Shown: piece by piece, positions 21,176 to 30,869 of the stretch
How positions within the stretch are numbered: the first letter of the stretch is position 1
How the letters are laid out: each line of letters begins with the position of its first letter
DNA from: Pseudeuparius sepicola
Taxonomy: Eukaryota; Arthropoda; Insecta; Coleoptera; Anthribidae
Length of the DNA: 64,000 nucleotides
Direction: 5' to 3'
Assembly (NCBI GenBank): GCA_963920635.1
Contig: OY987303.1
Coordinates: 18,578,175 to 18,642,174, forward strand
Program-made: the position numbers and the translations under genes
Notes under the pieces: generated by a model
Told to the model about the DNA's origin: nothing
Seen by the model: the letters and a program-made list of their open reading frames with translations, nothing else
Databases searched by the model: none

Positions 21176-22786
21176 CAGGGTGGACCCAGATCGACTATAC
21201 GGTAAGTGAAAAAGGCAAAAAACTTTGGAGTTGAAACTTGACCTTTAGGGGATCCGCCTTGCTTAATTAGAAACTAATTTGCACCATATTTTTATATTTT
21301 AAAAATTAAGCCGGCCTTGACAGGGGCAATTTATTCATTTTCAGGTAAATATTGCAAAGATAATATTTTATTTGCTCATGCGTTTAGTGCGGCTGCGACA
21401 CCACGTCTGCTTTCTTGGGCAAAGGAAAATCACATACCGTATGCCTAATAAATACAAGAAAGGATTTACAAGAAGTGATCGCCGTATTCAATAATCCTTC
21501 ATTGGCAAAAGATGACAGTGCAAGAGCTGGGGAGAAATTTACGCTTGCTGTATATAAGGCACCCCGACAAGAGAAATTTTTAAACCATTATCGCTTTATT
21601 TTATTTAATAAGTTAGTTAGCCAGTCGAGTAATGCAGTCGTTTTGTCCAGACTACCTACATCTGATGCAGTAAGACAACATTCCTATCGCGTTTTTCATC
21701 AAATTAATTTGTGGAAAGGGAGAAATTTGAGAGCAACTGAAAGGGGCTGTAGAAAAACTAACAACATTCTAATGCCAGTGCTCACTACTCAAGCACCAAC
21801 TCCAGCCTCAATTCTGCAGCTCATATCTTGCGGTTGTAAAAAGGGCTGTGGAAAGCGTTGTACATGTGTAAAGATTGGAGTGCACTGCTCTACAACGTGT
21901 TCTCATTGTCATGGGCAGAGTTGTTTAAATTCCATCGAGCAGGACCATTTTGCAGAGGCAATTGATTAATTATTTATATTTCATTAGTGGAATAGGCCTA
22001 TAATAGAGGAAACCACTTTAAAAAAACGCACCGAGAGCGCTACCTGATGGGTGATGCGGAAACACGCTCAAAGTGCAGAATACACAGGTATAAAAAATCA
22101 TCATGTGTCCACTAATACTTTCTCAAAAATATTTTGTCCAATATGGATCTTGTATAGAAAGAACTGCTCTACAATTTTGCTTCTATAAATTTTTTTGCTC
22201 GCGCTACCACTTTTCGAGATGATCGACGCAAAAGACGGCGCAAGGCTTATTTTTTGTTCGCGCTGAAAACTATGCATATTTTCCAAAGTCATTTATTCGC
22301 GTTGGGTGGGAGATACGCAAAAAAATTATATGACCATTTTTGTGGAGAATTTAATGGAGAATCTAAAAAGTCCTATAACTTTTTCTCGTCAGAGTTACGG
22401 TTTACGTGCAAAACGCAAAAAACACCGTCAAGGTCACGTTTGGGGGGTGGTTTTTTTGGCAAAAGGGGATGAAGCTCCCCCCGGGGGGTCGGAACTCTTC
22501 GGATCTGTATTCGGGTTCCTACTGGGAGTTCACAACCAAAAATTCAAAACTTTATAATTTTTTTCTTCTAAAAAGTCTAACTTGCCTACACTATTAAGGA
22601 ACAGGTAGTATACCTGAACTGAAAATGAATAAATTGCCCCTGTCAAGGCCTGCTTGATTTTTAAAATATAAAAATACGGTGCAAATTAGTTTGTATTGAA
22701 GCAAGGCTGATCCCCAAAGCTCAAGATTTAACTCGAAATTTTTTTGTCTTTTACACCTATCGTATACTCCATCTGGGTCCACCCTA
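21176..22786. mobile_element. 1.6-kb TIR element with ~170-bp arms and a coding relic
   Basis: The left arm begins CAGGGTGGACCCAGATCGAC; the right arm ends in the near complement CTGGGTCCACCCTA. The arms pair over about 170 bases, including TTGCACC.TATTTTTATATTTT and TTGACAGGGGCAATTTATTC. The plus-strand coding relic at 21378-21969 occupies the left half. The right half holds AT-rich sequence with a GC-rich spot near 22440-22500. The flanks contain TATA, so a TA or TATA duplication is possible. It is non-autonomous: no transposase was seen. Confidence 0.8.
21378..21969 (+). pseudogene. Broken nuclease-like / Cys-rich protein carried by the TIR element
   Basis: An open frame of about 184 residues starts at 21415, but the homology begins earlier. 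The bases from 21378 would read FAHAFSGCDTTSAFLGKGK if one C near 21393 were skipped, so a one-base frameshift is present. From memory, the HA.SGCDTTSAF.GKGK motif followed by a C-terminal Cys cluster is found in many invertebrate repeat-associated proteins. I take the first motif to be the GCD helix of a FEN/PIN-like nuclease (inference). The C-terminus has SCGCKKGCGKRCTCVKIGVH then CSTTCSHCHGQSC, a dense Cys array that could bind zinc. It lacks the N-terminal half of such proteins, so it is a relic. Confidence 0.6.
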
Positions 22787-24140
22787 TATATGTATTATTA
22801 CCTGGTTAATTTTTAAGTATAGAGCGAACGAAACAATAAATAAATATTGTCTTCGGAATTATGTTGTTGCGCTTAGAGTGAGATAATGGTGCTTTCTCAC
22901 ATATCCGAAAGAGATTATGTTATCGAAAGAGATCGGTTCACTTTGATCGGATTTCAGTTATGGTTTTGTGTTTGGATTGTAAGTTTAATTTGATATAAAT
23001 ATAGATCGGCTCATATGAAAATCATGAAAAGCAATTTTTTTATCGCAATTTTGTTGATTTATCGTCAAAAAAGAGCTAGAGGACTGCTAGATCAATTATT
23101 GATTTCAAATTTCAGTTCTGAATCCTTGGTTCACTTAAGTTTAATTTTATTTATCATCATTCATCATAGGGGTGCTAATATAATTATTACTCTACAAAAC
23201 GTAGAAAGTTTTAAGTATTTCTGAATTTTTAATAGCTAACTGACTAGTAAAAATTTTACTTAAGTACCTATAAGTCAACTTACGAAATGGGTGTACACTT
23301 TAAATGGCTGTTTGTTGTGAGATTATGATTGAAAAAATTTTAGAACCAAAATTGATGGCACAGTAAAGCTCTTCGCCAAATATCGACTAAAATTGTTTCA
23401 AAAATTTGCACCAAGCTTTTTTATAGGGGGCAACATAAAAGAAAGAAGCGGTGGTGAAATCAGACGAAACCAAACGATGAAAAGACAATATGTTCTTGAG
23501 ACTTCTGAATTAAGAATACCAAAAAACCAGTCAGCAATCAACGGATCAAGCTGAGGCCGAGGGACGAAAAATAACATCCTGGTTTCAAGGTGGATGTCGT
23601 AATAATATCTCTTTTATAGAACCGATGATTTTCCTATTGAATTTATACTCCGTGTGTTCGTTAATTAAAGAAAAAGAAATAATTTCCGAAGAGCTCGCTG
23701 CGTAAATTGAGAAATTCGAATCCCCCGGCACGTCACGTTGTATACGACGATATGCAAGTGAGAACGTATTTATAGTGCTGATGAATAAATGTATACAATT
23801 TGGCTGACTGACAGAACGTTTGGGATTAAAAACCTTGTCCAAAAACTCATTTATACTGCTTGTACGAAACGTATTTAACTTCTATGACGCCAACAAGACA
23901 CGGAGAGTAATTTTTGCGCCTCTGGAAACATTCGGAGAAACGCGCCTGGAAAAACACAACATCTGTAATCGATCCATTCGCCTATAAAAATTGAAGATCT
24001 CATTACAATTACAGGGCAATTAATCGAATTTATTGACATAATATCGTATCTCGAGAAGTGGGTATATAAGAGGATGTAGGTATTGTAGCTAGAATTATTT
24101 TTAACTAAGCTTTTTTTACAGTTCGAAGCTTTTTTACAGA
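22787..24140. other. Intergenic, likely decayed LTR-element sequence
   Basis: No intact gene. Toward 23450-24100 the sequence is mixed and includes a TATATAAGAGGATG patch at about 24062. Together with the protease-like relic just downstream, that would suit the leader or LTR of a retrotransposon, but I could not find a matching second LTR. Confidence 0.3.
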
Positions 24141-24144
24141 TCGA

Positions 24145-24400
24145 TACAAAACACATTTTGTGGCAAATGGTGAAGAAATTCCAGTTACAGGAGAGCACGA
24201 CGCCTTTATAACCATATAGGCTCTAATAAGTTCAAGCACAGAATCCTTGTGGCTGAAATAACCGACTAACCGACGATGTCACATTAGGTCTGGATGTCAT
24301 GCGTGAACAGCGGTTCAAGATAGAAGTTCACGAGAGGATTTTGAGGCCAAAGATGGAAGACTGATGACACGTCCTAACATTTCTGGTAACACTACCCGAA
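24145..24400 (+). pseudogene. LTR-retrotransposon protease relic
   Basis: In shifting frames the plus strand reads VANGEEIPVTGEHDAF, then KHRILVAEITD, then DDVTLGLDVMREQRFKIEV. This order (ANG..IPV.GE; ILVAEI.DD..LG.DV) is the layout around the flap and second half of the aspartic protease in Gypsy-type pol polyproteins (family knowledge). Stops and frame shifts show it is dead. No reverse transcriptase follows. Confidence 0.5.
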
Positions 24401-26414
24401 CTAGGGAGAAATTTTGAAAATCATTAACACAAAGAAACTGCTTTACATAAGCCAAAGACACTAAAACACTGAGTGTAGGAGCGTCCGAAACCCAGAAGAT
24501 TCAACATTTTAAGTTCCGGTGAAATTTTATTGTAACTAGCATAGACGTTATATGAGAATGATCGCAGAAAATCGAACTGCAATGAGGCAATGGATAAATG
24601 GGTTCTCTGAACCGGAGATTTAACGTGAGTGCATCAGATCAGAATATAATTTTATTAAATCGAGTATTAAATAAATATGGAGGTGTTAAGATGGTCGACT
24701 GAAACAAGACACAAGCTTGCAGATCTCTCCTTTATTCCATATTTAACTAACCAGCTTCAGATACCTTATGACTCACATAATACACAATACACATTACTTC
24801 CTTATCGCATTTTAATGTTTGCGACTCTGTCTATGAACCGTGTTTCACAAAATCTGACAGCAACAGAATACAGAGAGTCTAAAAAATCGTGCCTCAGGTA
24901 TACTTTGTGCAAAGTGACTGTGTTCTGGGTAGAATGATTAGATAGATACATCTGCATATAAGTATATAAGTAAATAAAGACCCCGACCAGACCCCTGCGG
25001 AACACTGCCTTAGCAGAATTTGAATCACCTAAATCAGAATGGACCAGGGCCGTACCCAAGGAGGGGGGGGGGGGGAAATGGGAGTTCAACCCCGCCCCCC
25101 GAAATTACGAAAGTAAAGCCGAACGCGGCGGACCCCGAGTTCCAATTTTTTGTAAATAGTAGTAAATGGACCAATGCACTGAAGTTCAACTTTTTATGAC
25201 TCATGTGGAATTTACTTAGTTGCCGATGCTTCTGGCCGAGGCAAATAAACCACATGAGTGGAGGGATGACCCGCCCAAGAACCGACTGCGCGTTGCTCGA
25301 CTTTGATGATCGCTCTACCTAAGTCAAGTGTGACGAGGCACGGCGCTTCCCAACAGAAACTCCAAACTGCTGCCTGTTGTGCAGCTTCCATGAAAAATAG
25401 ATTGATATTCAAACCTATTAAAATACTTATACTGAAAGATTGTGCTGCTATAGGTAACAATTTCGCAACGTGTACGATAAGTTAAATGGGCCTTTATTGG
25501 CCGAGTTTTGAATATTTGGTCACTTTTGACGGGCGATGGCTCCGCGTCTGACGTTTGATGTTTACATCTCGTCAAGGCCTACTTATTAAAAAAATCGTAC
25601 AATACTGCCGATTTCGGGGCTTTTAATGACGATTTTGAGACACTTCACTGGCGATTTCAAGAAAATAATATGGACATAAAGGTTATTGCCTGATCCTTAA
25701 AACCAATGTACCCTAAAATCCATAGTAAGATTTCACGGTTGATTGTATCGAACGCCTTCGAACAATGTAATAAAATAAGTGTTTTGCCAGAGTCTATGTC
25801 TCTGACTGAATCATTATATCATCAATAAGATCTGATCTAACAGGGTAGACGCACAACCAGGTCTAAATGCAGATTGTCTAGTTGAAAGAATATTGTATAT
25901 TTTTAAGTTTGTACCCATTTGTGCTGCCATTATTTTCTCCAAAACTTTCGAAAATGGTGATAAAATCAATATACTTAGGCCTCAAGCCACAAAATGCGTT
26001 TATAATTTTTTTTCGGCGACGGCAGAACTTTGCCAAAGCGGACAATAGTAATATTCCAATATTCAAATAATCAGAGCCAGTCGTAGATTTAATTTCTTTC
26101 AGGTAATTTTTAACAGCTTGATCTACAAGTGTAATCTCAATTGTCTTGTCACCAAATCCAAGAAGTGTTATAAAAGTTTAAAATTCCAGAGTCGGGTTCT
26201 ATAAACAGGGGCGGATGGGGGCACCCAAAATTCTTACCGGGACAGAGGTGGCGAGGCGGCCCTATAGAAATTTTTACCGGCCTTTATTTTTAATTCTTTT
26301 TCCCTCTCCCTCTCCGTCGTCCTCTCCCCTCCCCCCAAAAAACACCGAATAAAACAATGACGCCAAATCATGATATTTAATAAATCCGAATAAAAACAAA
26401 AAATAATGTCTCTA

Positions 26415-27478
26415 CAGGGTGGTCCAAACTTTATCAGCAATACTTTAAAAACTGCTAGAAAATTTCAAAGTTCAATTTTTTCAAGTTTTCTTTTATTTTT
26501 CCTAAAGGAAGACAGTTAAGGCAAACATATTTGGTACAGTTTAGACACTCATTAAATACTATAAATTAAAAATAATTCAGCCCATCTATTTCCACCAGTG
26601 CCGGAGAGACGGGGGTCAACCATGATATTTTTTAATAAAAAAATGGTACAGCACTGGAAAAGTATTTTTTTTGCTTTCACTAAGTTTTCCAATTAATTAT
26701 AAGAAAAACTTTTTTCGAAAATGTACCGTTTTTGAAAAACACACTTTTGTGCTTTTAATTTTTTAGCAGAAGACAATCAAAGTAAGTCTAAGCTTTCGAA
26801 ATTTTGCACACCTACTGAGTTTTTAATTCAGAACAATTTTCCTTAATAACATTTTGCCGTAAGACCTACCACTTTACTGGTGCGACAAATTAGATTTTTT
26901 TAAATTCCCAGGACACATGATTTTTCGAATCTAGAAACCTTTTTGTAGGTTTTAGGACCAAATGTTATTAAGGAAAGTTGTTCCGAATTGAAAACTCGGT
27001 ATGCGTGCAAAATTTCGGGAGCCTAGACCTACTTTGATTTTCTTCTGCTAAAAAATTAAAACGCATTAAAATGAATTTTTCAAAATCGGTACGTTTTCGA
27101 AAAAAGTCAAGAATAGTTTTTTTCTTAGAATTTATTGTAAAATTTAGTGAAGGCAAAAAATATTACTTTTTCAGTGGCGTACCATTTTTTTATAAAAAAA
27201 AAAGGAGGCTTGACCCCCGTCTCTCCGACACTGGTGGAAGTAGATGGGCTGAATTATTTTTAATTTATAGTATTTAATGAGTGTCTAAACTGTACTAAAT
27301 ATATTTGCCTTAGCTGTCTTCCCTTAGGAGAAATAAAAGATAACTTTAAAAAAATAACTTTGACGCCCTGTATATCGAAAACTGTTAGGATTTACATACA
27401 TGTTTAGGAAAAAAATCTCCTTTTTTGAAATTTTCTAGCAGTTTTTAAAGTATTGCTGATAAAGTTTGGACCACCCTG
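26415..27478. mobile_element. Long-TIR foldback element nested in the hAT-like element
   Basis: CAGGGTGGTCCAAACTTTAT opens at 26415 and its complement closes at 27478. The arms pair for several hundred bases, through ACTGCTAGAAAATTTC, CCGGAGAGACGGGGGTCAA and CAGTTTAGACACTCATTAAA, so almost the whole element is one inverted repeat. Differences between arms are moderate. The flanks are TA. A relative of the same family is at 35840-36500. Confidence 0.85.
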
Positions 27479-27600
27479 TATAAATAAATATAAAAACAGG
27501 TTACTTTATAAAAATAAAATTGTCATAAATAAATAAATTGTGGTTGTGGTTGTGGGTGTTTTTGGGATCGGTTTAAATCAGAAAAGTACAATTTCAAATT

Positions 27601-27640
27601 GCCGACGTTTCGCCAACTTATATTGGCATCATCAGGGCGC
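27601..27640 (-). ncRNA. Hammerhead-ribozyme-like motif, left arm (minus)
   Basis: This is the reverse-strand twin of the motif at 28115-28154, with the same core CUGAUGA, stem II GCCAA/UUGGC, GAAAC and the GUC cleavage triplet. See that entry for fold details and reservations. Confidence 0.5.
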
Positions 27641-28114
27641 TACAAAGGTACAAAATACAGTTCACAATACCAATCAAAAAATTAATAAATGAAAGGACAA
27701 CAATTGGTGCAGGTACTTACATTAGAAAGCAGTTTCGTTGTTCAATCTTAACACTAATAAAACTAGGCATTCTCAAGTACATTTCACAACACATTAAAAG
27801 AGGATTAAAATCAACAGCTATATAAAATATTTGACTAGATTGGGACAATTCCAGGTGAAATATGAATTTCTTGAATATTTGGTTTCATTTCATATTTCAC
27901 CTGGAATTGCCCTAATCTAGTCAAATATTTTATATAGCTGTTGATTTTAATCTTCTTTTAATGTGTTGTGAAATGTACTTGAGAATGACTAGTTTTATTA
28001 GTGTTAAGTTTGAACAACGAAACTGCTTTCTAATGTCAGTACCTGCACCAATTGTTGTCCTTTCATTTATTAATTTTTTGATTGGTATTGTGAACTGTAT
28101 TTTGTACCTTTGTA

Positions 28115-28154
28115 GCGCCCTGATGATGCCAATATAAGTTGGCGAAACGTCGGC
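28115..28154 (+). ncRNA. Hammerhead-ribozyme-like motif, right arm (plus)
   Basis: The sequence gives GCC (stem I), CUGAUGA core, U, GCCAA, a 6-base loop, UUGGC (stem II), GAAAC, GUC, then GGC closing stem I. The AC/GU stem III has no loop. That resembles the minimal type I hammerheads reported in Penelope-like elements, which act as dimers. The extra U between CUGAUGA and stem II departs from the textbook core. Self-cleavage is therefore inference. In elements of this class the ribozyme sits in the terminal repeat. Confidence 0.5.
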
Positions 28155-28774
28155 AATTTGAAATTGTAGTTTTCTGATTTAAACCGATCCCAAAAACACC
28201 CACAACCACAAATTCCATTTGGATCGAAGCCATATTCAAAAAAATAAATAAATAAATATTTTTAGCCGGCCGCAGCGGCCGACTGACGCCCGGCCCATTG
28301 GCCCACCAAGTAGGCGGCCCACCTTGAAATCTCCCGGTAGTCCGCCTGTCCCATCCGCCCCTGTCTATAAACCTCAATATCTCAAGAAAATAGGCTTTAA
28401 ATCCCATGTGAGTCCTTGAAAATATCCGGAATTACTAATTACTACAGTTGTTTCTTCCAGAATATCCATAAATTTTAATTTGTTCCACAGTTCCCAGATA
28501 TCCCTTTTATTTGATTGATGGTGTAATAGTTCAGATAGGCAGTTTTTTCCCTAGTAAAACGAAATGAGATATTTTGGTAAAACAGGCAAAGACTTTATTC
28601 GTAGGCAGTGCCAAACAAATAAGTAGGCAAATTTGGAAGATATATATTACCTTTAAGTTAACATCATGGATGTATATTCTTTCAAACGGAGCGGCCATCA
28701 AAAGCTCATTAAGTAAATCGAGATCAATGTGACAATGACAATTTTACTTCCACATGAACAGCTGGTGAGTGGAA

Positions 28775-30700
28775 GTAGATATTGTTTGGACAAAAAAATC
28801 GCTAAATCGGTTTAAAATGTACTAAAACGTGTTAAAGTAATGTTTCAGAAAAAAATGTTGATGTCTGTGTGTGTATCTTTACCCTACAATAGGACGTATC
28901 GGATTGCTTTTGCGCAAAATCAGAAGCAACCACATATTTAGTTTTTCGCAATACGATAGTTTTTAGCCAACGAAATAATTGGTACAGCCTATTTTCACCA
29001 AGATGAAATAAACATAAACACACCGCTCTGCGTGAAGCCTACGTGATCAAACTATGAGGAGTACTTTGTGATTCTAGAGAGTGACGTTGCTGGTTTCGAC
29101 TTGTTGGATAATGACGGCGACGGCCTGTCAACCTGGTACCGCCGGGCCGCATCACGTGTAGCGCTGCAGAATATTTACCTATATTGATTTCATCTTGGCA
29201 GTAAATATATTTTAGTAAACATGTTTAACGATATTTTAAAAAGAGGGTGTTTGAAAGGGGTTAATTTGAAAATAGCGAGTGATACCTATGTCATTTTCTA
29301 TGTTTTTGGGGCTATGGAACTCAATTTTGGTATTATTTTCATAAACATAGTGAATGTTTTTTACGATATATCTACCTAACTGAGTTGATCTTTGTTTTTT
29401 TTGCTGCAAACGTGTTTAATGTTTGACTTTTAGATAATTAAATGTTCTAGTCTGAATTATCATTGTTGTATGAATTTCTTGTAGTTTTATATTTTTATAT
29501 ACTAACTTTTAATTTTTTAACCTAGTTTTTAGTAATTACAAATTACTTACACCCTCTGACAAAATTTCTTAACAATATTCTTGCATTTTTAGCATGTTCG
29601 TTCATTTTTGGAACAAGTTTTTTATATTATAAGTGATTCGAAAAACATTTACCTGAAAAAGTTGTTTGCAATTAAAAAATACATTAATTTGAGTATAATT
29701 GGTGCATATCTTGATTTTTGCATTTTCTAAAATGCGCAGAATACAAAAATCACAGTATATAGGCATACTATTGAAACGTCATATTTTCTCTAGTACCTAA
29801 CAACTTTTTCTAATAAAATTTTACAACATCTCGTTCAGAACAAAACATAAACTTAAGATTAATCTTACAAAACCATTACTCGCCTAGAGATTTTGGAAAT
29901 TACTTCTAAACTCTAGATTCCTGTGTTACACTCTTTTGATAATAATAATAATTCTCACTCTCAGAATACTCCAAACTAGGAATACCCCAATATGAAATAT
30001 TTGAAACGTGATTGGACTCATTCACAAATTCAGCTCATATACCAACAAGAAGGCCACGTGCTGGCTTCCTTGTGTTACTTTTTTCTACAAAAAAATCTAG
30101 AACGACATTCATTTATTCATAACCCGACAAAAAAGATGTTCGTATGATTAATGGTGCTAATATATTTGTCACCTAAAAACGTCCAGTGTCCACAATATTT
30201 GTTTTCTTTCTCTACCAAAAATTTTCCAGTTTTCTGAAACGAACTTTGGAACTTACTACTAGGTAAGCAACAATTTTTGACGTCCGAAATTTTCGCGAAA
30301 TGTAGTTTTTCGGAATTACCGCTCGTGCTAAATGAGTTTTCGTCGCGAAGTACCTAAACGAAATTACACAAAAAAATTAAATGATCTCGAGGCGCTCCCA
30401 AGCGAACCGAAAACAAACATCTCCGACTCCGACAAATAAACACTTCGTTGGCGCTTTTTAATCTACAAAGACCGGTGATCCGTAATTTTCGGTCGGAAGG
30501 AAAAATGTATTCGTGTACTCTTTATCAGAGTGGCGGGATCGCCTAGTAAGCAAGCCGGGCCAAATTTTCAGTTCGGACTTTTCAGTCATACACTGTACAG
30601 TGTGCATGTGCGTCTCAAAATAGGTATGGTGGTGGTGGCCCGCCTTGTGTCTCGAAGGAAGCGGCGGGATATTCGCCGTTGTAAAACTCGCGTTGTTAGG
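28775..30700. other. Intergenic with a GC-rich spot and a retroelement tail
   Basis: No gene is certain. At 29047-29165 a GC-rich patch is open on the plus strand and reads DLLDNDGDGLSTWYRR, which faintly recalls a calcium-binding loop. It is only about 46 codons between stops, without good splice sites. At 29938-29993 is the second copy of the retroelement tail seen at 12540-12595. Confidence 0.3.
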
Positions 30701-30708
30701 TGTGTAAT

Positions 30709-30863
30709 TCAATCTTGGTGACATGTGAACCATCGGTGATACATCCAGATGATTTCCGTGGTGACCAGGACGAGCAGCAATGTCCAGAGTTCGACCCACA
30801 CGTCGTTCAGTTTCAAGCCCACGTCGACGGTGGCCGAAACCACCACTAGGTTTATGCAAAAAT
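30709..30863 (-). CDS. Possible terminal exon of a membrane protein (partial)
   Basis: After a TATCTTCGTAG acceptor, an exon of 155 bases (30863-30709, entered in phase 1) ends in TGA. It reads FCINLVVVSATVDVGLKLND then VWVELWTLLLVLVTTEIIWM and YHRWFTCHQD. Local GC content is higher than in its surroundings, and the hydrophobic stretch suggests one membrane segment near the C-terminus. A longer open frame exists on the same strand in another phase (30458-30946), but its Arg/His-rich translation looks like a shadow. I found no upstream partner exon, so this may be a lone exon of a gene extending to the right, or chance. Confidence 0.35.
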
Positions 30864-30869
30864 CTACGA

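Larger units (their letters stand above)
27537..28213. repeat. Near-perfect ~680-bp palindrome, Penelope-LTR-like
   Basis: From AAATTGTGGTTGTGG near 27537 to the complement at 28213, two arms of about 320 bases match almost base for base. They surround a short centre near 27870-27890 (TGAATTTCTTGAATATTTGG). An AATA-repeat tail flanks each side. Both arms contain CTGATGATGCC...GGCGAAACGTC, annotated separately as ribozyme-like motifs. Inverted dimers of terminal repeats are a known feature of Penelope-like elements (family knowledge), so this may be an inverted pair of such repeats without the body. Confidence 0.75.
26206..28363. mobile_element. hAT-like element with 8-bp target duplication, host of nested insertions
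   Basis: The left end CAGGGGCGGATGGG at 26206 and the right end CCCATCCGCCCCTG at 28363 are inverted repeats. They are flanked by identical 8-base direct repeats TCTATAAA (26198-26205 and 28364-28371). An 8-bp duplication and CAGGG ends are hallmarks of the hAT superfamily (family knowledge). Subtracting the two insertions inside (26415-27478 and 27537-28213) leaves only about 400 bases, so the original was a small MITE. The CT-rich run at 26285-26335 and the GC-rich right end belong to it. Confidence 0.8.
24900..28770 (-). pseudogene. Decayed non-LTR retrotransposon, split by a hAT-like element
   Basis: Read on the minus strand, pieces appear in the order expected for a LINE second ORF. At 28770-28660 is HIDLDLLNELLMAAPFERIY then IHDVNLK, the endonuclease-RT linker. 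At 26150-25990 is ITLVDQAVKNYLKEIKSTTG. At 25980-25850 is PFSKVLEKIMAAQMG then STRQSAFRPGCASTLLDQI. At about 25790-25690 is LHCSKAFDTINREILLWILG (the SKAFDT block of RT). At about 25015-24960 is SVPQGSGRG, the PQGS motif. Stops and frame changes are frequent. The hAT-like element at 26206-28363 interrupts it, and the segment 25040-25660 looks like another insertion, opening with CCAGGGCCGTACCCAAGG and a 13-G run. No YxDD block was found. Confidence 0.6.

Noticed and set aside
25212..25460. A separate gene on the minus strand
   Set aside because: It lies inside the decayed LINE region, with no motif and no splice context; best seen as repeat-derived.
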